A stretch of 64,000 nucleotides of DNA, taken from Microglena sp. YARC. Its lineage: Eukaryota > Chlorophyta > Chlorophyceae > Chlamydomonadales > Chlamydomonadaceae. Positions 56,201 through 64,000 of this stretch are shown in pieces. Where the stretch lies: contig CM039462.1 in the NCBI GenBank assembly GCA_022414725.1, positions 53,555,566-53,619,565 of the forward strand, in the 5' to 3' direction. How positions within the stretch are numbered: position 1 is the first letter of the stretch; every line of letters starts with the position of its first letter. The position numbers and the translations under genes were made by a program. The notes beneath the pieces were generated by a model. The model ran no database searches and was not told where the DNA came from. It saw only the letters and a list, made by a program, of their open reading frames with translations.

Positions 56201-59200
56201 CAGGCTGTTTGTTTGTCAGTTTGTTTGGTTGGTTAACAGGGGTGGAATCCTGAGCAGGCTGTTTGTTTGTCAGTTTGTTTGGTTGGTTAACAGGGGTGGA
56301 ATCCTGAGCAGGCTGTTTGTTTGTCAGTTTGTTTGGTTGGTTAACAGGGGTGGAATCCTGAGCAGGCTGTTTGTTTGTCAGTTTGTTTGGTTGGTTAACA
56401 GGGGTGGAATCCTGAGCAGGCTGTTTGTTTGTCAGTTTGTTTGGTTGGTTAACAGGGGTGGAATCCTGAGCAGGCTGTTTGTTTGTCAGTTTGTTTGGTT
56501 GGTTAACAGGGGTGGAATCCTGAGCAGGCTGTTTGTTTGTCAGTTTGTTTGGTTGGTTAACAGGGGTGGAATCCTGAGCAGGCTGTTTGTTTGTCAGTTT
56601 GTTTGGTTGGTTAACAGGGGTGGAATCCTGAGCAGGCTGTTTGTTTGTCAGTTTGTTTGGTTGGTTAACAGGGGTGGAATCCTGAGCAGGCTGTTTGTTT
56701 GTCAGTTTGTTTGGTTGGTTAACAGGGGTGGAATCCTGAGCAGGCTGTTTGTTTGTCAGTTTGTTTGGTTGGTTAACAGGGGTGGAATCCTGAGCAGGCT
56801 GTTTGTTTGTCAGTTTGTTTGGTTGGTTAACAGGGGTGGAATCCTGAGCAGGCTGTTTGTTTGTCAGTTTGTTTGGTTGGTTAACAGGGGTGGAATCCTG
56901 AGCAGGCTGTTTGTTTGTCAGTTTGTTTGGTTGGTTAACAGGGGTGGAATCCTGAGCAGGCTGTTTGTTTGTCAGTTTGTTTGGTTGGTTAACAGGGGTG
57001 GAATCCTGAGCAGGCTGTTTGTTTGTCAGTTTGTTTGGTTGGTTAACAGGGGTGGAATCCTGAGCAGGCTGTTTGTTTGTCAGTTTGTTTGGTTGGTTAA
57101 CAGGGGTGGAATCCTGAGCAGGCTGTTTGTTTGTCAGTTTGTTTGGTTGGTTAACAGGGGTGGAATCCTGAGCAGGCTGTTTGTTTTGTCAGTTTGTTTG
57201 GTTGGTTAACAGGGGTGGAATCCTGAGCAGGCTGTTTGTTTGTCAGTTTGTTTGGTTGGTTAACAGGGGTGGAATCCTGAGCAGGCTGTTTGTTTGTCAG
57301 TTTGTTTGGTTGGTTAACAGGGGTGGAATCCTGAGCAGGCTGTTTGTTTGTCAGTTTGTTTGGTTGGTTAACAGGGGTGGAATCCTGAGCAGGCTGTTTG
57401 TTTGTCAGTTTGTTTGGTTGGTTAACAGGGGTGGAATCCTGAGCAGGCTGTTTGTTTGTCAGTTTGTTTGGTTGGTTAACAGGGGTGGAATCCTGAGCAG
57501 GCTGTTTGTTTGTCAGTTTGTTTGGTTGGTTAACAGGGGTGGAATCCTGAGCAGGCTGTTTGTTTGTCAGTTTGTTTGGTTGGTTAACAGGGGTGGAATC
57601 CTGAGCAGGCTGTTTGTTTGTCAGTTTGTTTGGTTGGTTAACAGGGGTGGAATCCTGAGCAGGCTGTTTGTTTGTCAGTTTGTTTGGTTGGTTAACAGGG
57701 TGGAATCCTGAGCAGGCTGTTTGTTTGTCAGTTTGTTTGGTTGGTTAACAGGGGTGGAATCCTGAGCAGGCTGTTTGTTTGTCAGTTTGTTTGGTTGGTT
57801 AACAGGGGTGGAATCCTGAGCAGGCTGTTTGTTTGTCAGTTTGTTTGGTTGGTTAACAGGGGTGGAATCCTGAGCAGGCTGTTTGTTTGTCAGTTTGTTT
57901 GGTTGGTTAACAGGGGTGGAATCCTGAGCAGGCTGTTTGTTTGTCAGTTTGTTTGGTTGGTTAACAGGGGTGGAATCCTGAGCAGGCTGTTTGTTTGTCA
58001 GTTTGTTTGGTTGGTTAACAGGGGTGGAATCCTGAGCAGGCTGTTTGTTTGTCAGTTTGTTTGGTTGGTTAACAGGGGTGGAATCCTGAGCAGGCTGTTT
58101 GTTTGTCAGTTTGTTTGGTTGGTTAACAGGGGTGGAATCCTGAGCAGGCTGTTTGTTTGTCAGTTTGTTTGGTTGGTTAACAGGGGTGGAATCCTGAGCA
58201 GGCTGTTTGTTTGTCAGTTTGTTTGGTTGGTTAACAGGGGTGGAATCCTGAGCAGGCTGTTTGTTTGTCAGTTTGTTTGGTTGGTTAACAGGGGTGGAAT
58301 CCTGAGCAGGCTGTTTGTTTGTCAGTTTGTTTGGTTGGTTAACAGGGGTGGAATCCTGAGCAGGCTGTTTGTTTGTCAGTTTGTTTGGTTGGTTAACAGG
58401 GGTGGAATCCTGAGCAGGCTGTTTGTTTGTCAGTTTGTTTGGTTGGTTAACAGGGGTGGAATCCTGAGCAGGCTGTTTTGTTTGTCAGTTTGTTTGGTTG
58501 GTTAACAGGGGTGGAATCCTGAGCAGGCTGTTTGTTTGTCAGTTTGTTTGGTTGGTTAACAGGGGTGGAATCCTGAGCAGGCTGTTTGTTTGTCAGTTTG
58601 TTTGGTTGGTTAACAGGGGTGGAATCCTGAGCAGGCTGTTTGTTTTGTCAGTTTGTTTGGTTTGGTTAACAGGGGTGGAATCCTGAGCAGGCTGTTTGTT
58701 TGTCAGTTTGTTTGGTTGGTTAACAGGGGTGGAATCCTGAGCAGGCTGTTTGTTTGTCAGTTTGTTTGGTTGGTTAACAGGGGTGGAATCCTGAGCAGGC
58801 TGTTTGTTTGTCAGTTTGTTTGGTTGGTTAACAGGGGTGGAATCCTGAGCAGGCTGTTTGTTTGTCAGTTTGTTTTGGTTGGTTAACAGGGGTGGAATCC
58901 TGAGCAGGCTGTTTGTTTGTCAGTTTGTTTGGTTGGTTAACAGGGGTGGAATCCTGAGCAGGCTGTTTGTTTGTCAGTTTGTTTGGTTGGTTAACAGGGG
59001 TGGAATCCTGAGCAGGCTGTTTGTTTGTCAGTTTGTTTGGTTGGTTAACAGGGGTGGAATCCTGAGCAGGCTGTTTGTTTGTCAGTTTGTTTGGTTGGTT
59101 AACAGGGGTGGAATCCTGAGCAGGCTGTTTGTTTGTCAGTTTGTTTGGTTGGTTAACAGGGGTGGAATCCTGAGCAGGCTGTTTGTTTGTCAGTTTGTTT

Positions 59201-61020
59201 GGTTGGTTAACAGGGGTGGAATCCTGAGCAGGCTGTTTGTTTGTCAGTTTGTTTGGTTGGTTAACAGGGGTGGAATCCTGAGCAGGCTGTTTGTTTGTCA
59301 GTTTGTTTTGGTTGGTTAAGCAGGGGTGGAATCCTGAGCAGGCTGTTTGTTTGTCAGTTTGTTTGGTTGGTTAACAGGGGTGGAATCCTGAGCAGGCTGT
59401 TTGTTTGTCAGTTTGTTTGGTTGGTTAACAGGGGTGGAATCCTGAGCAGGCTGTTTGTTTGTCAGTTTGTTTGGTTGGTTAACAGGGGTGGAATCCTGAG
59501 CAGGCTGTTTGTTTGTCAGTTTGTTTGGTTGGTTAACAGGGGTGGAATCCTGAGCAGGCTGTTTGTTTGTCAGTTTGTTTGGTTGGTTAACAGGGGTGGA
59601 ATCCTGAGCAGGCTGTTTGTTTGTCAGTTTGTTTGGTTGGTTAACAGGGGTGGAATCCTGAGCAGGCTGTTTGTTTTGTCAGTTTGTTTGGTTGGTTAAC
59701 AGGGGTGGAATCCTGAGCAGGCTGTTTGTTTGTCAGTTTGTTTGGTTGGTTAACAGGGGTGGAATCCTGAGCAGGCTGTTTGTTTGTCAGTTTGTTTGGT
59801 TGGTTAACAGGGGTGGAATCCTGAGCAGGCTGTTTGTTTGTCAGTTTGTTTGGTTGGTTAACAGGGGTGGAATCCTGAGCAGGCTGTTTGTTTGTCAGTT
59901 TTGTTTGGTTGGTTAACAGGGGTGGAATCCTGAGCAGGCTGTTTGTTTGTCAGTTTGTTTGGTTGGTTAACAGGGGTGGAATCCTGAGCAGGCTGTTTGT
60001 TTGTCAGTTTGTTTGGTTGGTTAACAGGGGTGGAATCCTGAGCAGGCTGTTTGTTTGTCAGTTTGTTTGGTTGGTTAACAGGGGTGGAATCCTGAGCAGG
60101 CTGTTTGTTTGTCAGTTTGTTTGGTTGGTTAACAGGGGTGGAATCCTGAGCAGGCTGTTTGTTTGTCAGTTTGTTTGGTTGGTTAACAGGGGTGGAATCC
60201 TGAGCAGGCTGTTTGTTTGTCAGTTTGTTTGGTTGGTTAACAGGGGTGGAATCCTGAGCAGGCTGTTTGTTTGTCAGTTTGTTTGGTTGGTTAACAGGGG
60301 TGGAATCCTGAGCAGGCTGTTTGTTTGTCAGTTTGTTTGGTTGGTTAACAGGGGTGGAATCTGAGCAGGCTGTTTGTTTGTCAGTTTGTTTTGGTTGGTT
60401 AACAGGGGTGGAATCCTGAGCAGGCTGTTTGTTTGTCAGTTTGTTTGGTTGGTTGGTTAACAGGGGTGGAATCCTGAGCAGGCTGTTTGTTTGTCAGTTT
60501 GTTTGTTTGGTTAACAGGGGTGGAATCCTGAGCAGGCTGTTTGTTTGTCAGTTTGTTTGGTTGGTTAACAGGGGTGGAATCCTGAGCAGGCTGTTTGTTT
60601 GTCAGTTTGTTTGGTTGGTTAACAGGGGTGGAATCTGAGCAGGCTGTTTGTTTGTCAGTTTGTTTGTTGGTTAACAGGGGTGGATCCTGAGCAGGCTGTT
60701 TGTTTGTCAGTTTGTTTGGTTGGTTAACAGGGGTGGAATCCTGAGCAGGCTGTTTGTTTATCAGTTTGTTTGGTTGGTTAACAGGGGTGGAATCCTGAGC
60801 AGGCTGTTTGTTTGTCAGTTTTGTTTGGTTGGTTAACAGGGGTGGAATCCTGAGCAGGCTGTTTGTTTGTCAGTTTGTTTGGTTGGTTAACAGGGGTGGA
60901 ATCCTGAGCAGGCTGTTTGTTTGTCAGTTTGTTTGGTTGGTTAACAGGGGTGGAATCCTGAGCAGGCTGTTTGTTTGTCAGTTTGTTTGGTTGGTTAACA
61001 GGGGTGGAATCCTGAACAGG
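32291..61020. repeat. 54-bp minisatellite, about 530 homogeneous copies
   Basis: The unit runs GTTAACAGGGGTGGAATCCT, then GAGCAGGCTGTTTGTTTG, then TCAGTTTGTTTGGTTG (54 bp; A8 C6 G19 T21). From about 38.4 to 60.3 kb, long runs of units are identical. The commonest variants are one extra T in TTTG or GGTT runs, GGGG to GGG, and TTAACA to TTTAACA. Because 54 is a multiple of 3, one frame on each strand is open (VNRGGILSRLFVCQFVWL on plus; QPNKLTNKQPAQDSTPVN on minus). The unit has no ATG on either strand, so the frames, up to 758 codons at 43466-45742, are not credible genes. Confidence 0.97.
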
Positions 61021-61118
61021 CTGTATGTTTGTTATGTTGGTTGATTAACAGGGGTCGAATCCCAAACATGTTTGGTTGGTTGATTGGTTGGCTGGTTTAT
61101 TGGCTGTCTAGTGAACGA
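61021..61118. repeat. Divergent distal edge of the minisatellite
   Basis: CCTGAACAGGCTGTATGTTT, then TTAACAGGGGTCGAATCCCA and TTGGTTGG runs. The GAACAGG form matches the intermediate units of the proximal side, not the homogenised core. Confidence 0.75.
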
Positions 61119-61300
61119 GCAAGCTGTTTGGTTGGTTAATTGGTTGGCTGGTTGGTTGGCTGTCTAGTGAGCGAGCAAGCTGTTTGGTTGGTTAATTGGT
61201 TGGCTGGTTGGTTGGCTGTCTAGTGAGCGAGCTAGCTGTTTGGTTGGTAAATTGGTTGGCTGGTTGGTTGGCTGTCTAGTGAACGAGCAAGCAACCAAAC
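61119..61300. repeat. 56-bp tandem repeat (about 3.5 copies)
   Basis: GCAAGCTGTTTGGTTGGTTA starts at 61119, 61175, 61231 (variant) and a truncated copy at 61287. Each unit has TTGGTTGGCTGGTTGGTTGG and CTGTCTAGTGAGCGA. Confidence 0.93.
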
Positions 61301-61308
61301 ACCGCAAA

Positions 61309-62038
61309 TAAAAGCCCTGGTACACAGAATCACTCCTATGTATCCTATAGGATCCTAAAGGATGTATTCATAGGATTATGTTTTAGGATGTATTCATAGG
61401 ATTATGTATATAAATGTATTTATACGTATTAATTGATTTTGTTTTATACAAGCCCTGATACAGAGAGGCACTCCTTCAGCACATATTTAAATATCTAATA
61501 TATTGATATACATGCATTCATTTGTTTTTGTTAATAAAAGCCCTGATACAGAGAAGAGCTCCTTAAGCACATAGTTAAATACATAATATATTGATATGCA
61601 TTTCCTAAACTATATATATTTATTAATTTGTTTAATGAAATCCCTGATACACAGAAGCACTCCTTCAGCACAAATTTAAATATATAATACATTGATATGT
61701 TTTTTTTAATAAAAGCCATGATACAGAGAAGCACTCCTTCAGCATGTGTTTAAATATCTATTATATCGTTATTTAGTTTTTGAATTACATGTATTTATTA
61801 ATTGTTTAAAATCCAATCACTGGTACATAGAAGCACTCCTTCAGCACATATTTAAATATATAATACATTGATAAGTTTTCTTTTGAATAAAAGCCATGAT
61901 ACAGAGAAGCACTCCTTCAGCATGTATTTAAATACATCATATATTGATTTGTATTTATTGAATTATATGTATTTATTAATTGTTTAAAATCCAATCACTA
62001 ATACAGAGAAGCACTCCTTCAGCATATATTTAAATATA
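61309..62038. repeat. AT-rich repeat with a conserved CTGATACAGAGAAGCACTCC core
   Basis: About eight copies of AGCCCTGATACAGAGAAGCA with CTCCTTCAGCACATATTTAA and ATATAATACATTGATATG, 70-110 bp apart. A second unit type starts AAAATCCAATCACTGGTACA, so two forms alternate in the distal part. Confidence 0.88.
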
Positions 62039-62165
62039 TAATCTATTGATATGCAATTATTATTTATGGATTGCTTATCAATATAAATACATTGATATGC
62101 AATTATTTATGGATTGCTTATCAATATATAATACATTGATATGTAATTATTTATGGATTGCTTAT
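62039..62165. repeat. TGATATGCAATTATTTATGG repeat (3 copies)
   Basis: TTGATATGCAATTATTTATG with GATTGCTTATCAATATA repeats at about 62047, 62091 and 62136. Confidence 0.88.
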
Positions 62166-62262
62166 CTATGTATATATTTATTTATTGACCGTATACCTTT
62201 AGTCCCTTTAGCCTATTTGGCCTATCCCTGGACAGTAACAACATACAAAAAAAAATCCGTAT

Positions 62263-62265
<3 letters not shown>

Positions 62266-62293
<28 letters not shown>
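62266..62293. repeat. (AT)14 microsatellite
   Basis: Perfect AT dinucleotide run. It is followed by two copies of ATGTYAATATTGATWTATTT-like sequence (62296, 62348). Confidence 0.93.
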
Positions 62294-62296
<3 letters not shown>

Positions 62297-62409
62297 GTCA
62301 ATATTGATATATTTAAATACCGTACATAACATATATTTATATATAATATGTTAATATTGATTTATTTAAATGCCGTACATTACATTTTCTATGACTCACC
62401 TTCGGGACA

Positions 62410-62800
62410 TCTGCACGCATGAAGATGGTTGCGTAGTGCTTTCCAATATCGTGAAAAACTACGGCAGGAAAACAAAATCTGTAAAATAATCTGTGTCAAA
62501 ATTGTGGCATTCAAATAGTGACATGAAGATGGTGGTGTAGTGATTTCTGATGTCGTGATCAACTACGGTTGGAATACTAAATCTGTATAAAAATATGTAT
62601 AAAAATATGTACAAAAGTAGCGGCATTCAAATAGTGACATGAAGATTGTAGTGTAGTGCTCTCAGATGTCGTGAAAAACAACGACAGGAATACAAAACCT
62701 GCATACAAATCTGTATAAAAGTAGCGGCATAGAAATAGTGACATGAAGATTGTTGTGTAGTGCTTTCCCATGTCGTGAGAAACTACGATATGAATACAAA
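62410..62800. repeat. Tandem repeat of about 105-118 bp (4 copies)
   Basis: ATGAAGATGGTKGYGTAGTG recurs near 62419, 62523, 62638 and 62743, followed by a GTCGTGAAAAACTACGGCAG variant and CTGTATAAAAATATG. Related in wording to the 78-bp repeat at 63380-64000 (TAGTGTTTTTGAATGCCATG, GTGCGGCAGGAAT). Confidence 0.9.
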
Positions 62801-62805
62801 CAGTT

Positions 62806-62871
62806 GTTACATTACATTACATTACATTACATTACATTACATTACATTACAATACAGGACATTACATTACA
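62806..62871. repeat. (ATTAC)n microsatellite
   Basis: About ten ATTAC units from GTTACATTAC, one interruption (AATACAGGAC), then two more units. Confidence 0.95.
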
Positions 62872-63038
62872 TGTTAAAGTCTATTTGACACCGCGAGGGT
62901 GAATGAGACTCTGTGCTTTAAACAAAAAGAAAAAGCACACTCAAAGCAAAAAAAAAATTACATCAGGGGTGTGTCGAGCACAAAAGTTGTATGGAATATA
63001 ATATAATAAATATATACAATAAATATATACATATATGA
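62872..63038. other. AT-rich spacer
   Basis: No gene or tandem repeat recognised apart from short A runs and an ATATATAC stretch near 63010. Confidence 0.4.
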
Positions 63039-63138
63039 ATATAAATGGTAACGTAGCGCTTTTCAGTGTCACGAGAAACTGCGGTACACATAGAAACAGC
63101 TTCAAGGAAATGGTAGCGTTGTTCTATCCGGTGTCATG
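63039..63138. repeat. Diverged copy of the GTAGYG...TGTC repeat family
   Basis: GTAACGTAGCGCTTTTCAGT, then CACGAGAAACTGCGGTACAC and ATAGAAACAGCTTCAAGGAA. A second version of the same block lies at 63530-63625. Confidence 0.6.
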
Positions 63139-63142
63139 AAAC

Positions 63143-63275
63143 ACCAACACTCCCCACCAGCTTCCCCACCAGCTTCCCCACGAAACACCAACACCCCCCA
63201 CCAGCTTCCCCACCAGCTTCCCCACGTAACACCAACACCCCCCACCAGCTTCCCCACCAGCTTCCCCACGTAATA
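63143..63275. repeat. 44-bp tandem repeat (3 copies)
   Basis: CAACACCCCCCACCAGCTTC with CCCACCAGCTTCCCCACGTA; copies start at about 63147, 63190 and 63234. Each unit contains an internal CCCCACCAGCTT duplication. Confidence 0.95.
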
Positions 63276-63369
63276 CATTCTGTTACTCTACCCTCATCCA
63301 ACATAAAACTAAATTCCACATCCTTCAAGCCCGCTGGGGTAGATTGTGGAATAGGAAGAATGAAGTTGT

Positions 63370-64000
63370 ATGGCAATAGCGGCATAGAAATAGTAGCGTA
63401 GTGTTTTGAATGCCACGGGAAAGTGCGGCAGTAATCCGAACAATTCATGAAAATAGAGCCATAGAAATTGTGGCGTAGTGTTTTTCAAAGCCATGGAAAC
63501 GTGCGGCAGGAATACACTGCACTAGTTGTATAGCTTTTTCCAATGTCATGGGAAAGTGTGGTACACATAGAAACAGTTAAATGGAAATGGTAGCGTTGTT
63601 CTTTCCGGTGTCATGAAACACTACTAGGAAGAATGAAGTTGTACGACAATAGCGGCATAGAAATTGTTGTTTAGTGTTTTTGAGTGCCATTGAAAAGTGC
63701 GGCAGGAATCGGAAGAATTCATGAAAGTAGCGGCATATAAATTGTTGTGTAGTGTTTTTGAATGCCATGGGAAAGTGCGGCAGGAATCGGAACAATTCAT
63801 GAAAATAGAGTCATAGAAATTGTTGTGTAGTGTTTTTAAATGCCATTGAAAAGTGCGGCAGGAATCGGAAGAATTCATGAAAGTAGCGGGATAGAAATTG
63901 TTGTGTAGTGTTTTTGAATGCCATGGGAAAGTGCGGCAGGAATCGGAACAATTCATGAAAATAGAGTCATAGAAATTGTTGTGTAGTGTTTTTGAATGCC
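63370..64000. repeat. 78-bp repeat arranged as A/B dimers, continuing past the window
   Basis: From 63715 the units alternate exactly. Type A starts GAATTCATGAAAGTAGCGG (63715, 63871) and type B starts CAATTCATGAAAATAGAGTC (63793, 63949). Monomers are 78 bp and dimers 156 bp. Upstream (63380-63710) copies are more diverged. 78 is a multiple of 3, which explains the 26-residue periodic frame on the minus strand. Confidence 0.92.

Noticed and set aside
32291..61020. CRISPR-like array
   Set aside because: The whole 54-bp unit is repeated with no unique spacers, and the context is eukaryotic.
63134..63448. Gly/Trp/Val-rich 104-codon minus-strand frame
   Set aside because: The composition comes from the 44-bp CCCCACCAGCTT repeat; no start or domain support.

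Overview
This is a piece of eukaryotic nuclear DNA made almost entirely of tandem repeats, with only two places where I see good evidence of protein coding. The eukaryotic call rests on spliceosomal introns with GTGAGT-type donors, branch-point-like CTAAC/CTAAT and TTGCAG acceptors around a histone H3 homology, together with satellites, minisatellites and microsatellites. I cannot fix the taxon; an alga or other protist is a guess. Scattered one-base homopolymer indels between repeat copies look like long-read consensus errors, so reading-frame breaks should be judged with that in mind.

Layout. 1-860: degenerate CA-rich and CCATGC-rich repeats. 946-25673: a satellite of about 903 bp, 19 units in total, split in two by a 7,530-bp insertion at 10132-17661. 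The insertion has 13-bp perfect terminal inverted repeats, a 2-bp TT target duplication and dense TTGAATCA/TTTGAAACAA subterminal motifs, so it reads as a non-autonomous DNA transposon. It carries a pair of oppositely oriented 183-bp satellite arrays, a histone H3-family C-terminal half split by an intron, a second intron after its stop codon that is filled with 160-bp repeats, and a 42-bp foldback hairpin. No transposase was found. The left satellite array has a three-unit higher-order period (about 2.71 kb); the right one does not.

25674-29320: mixed low-copy DNA with one plausible coding segment (26678-27133, PB1-like, tentative), three short tandem arrays, a 66-bp near-perfect palindrome and a 220-bp repeat that shares a module of about 90 bp with the 903-bp satellite.

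29320-61300: a GT-rich minisatellite domain. It passes from loose TTGG-rich units (29.3-30.5 kb) through degenerate intermediates (30.5-32.3 kb) to a very homogeneous 54-bp array of roughly 530 copies (32.3-61.0 kb), then returns to divergent relatives (61.0-61.3 kb). 61.3-64.0 kb: AT-rich repeat families, microsatellites and a 78-bp repeat arranged as A/B dimers that runs off the window end.

The genes do not form a pathway. What links the regions is repeat biology: insertion of a gene-carrying element into a satellite, separate homogenisation of the two halves, and outward decay of a minisatellite from a homogenised core.
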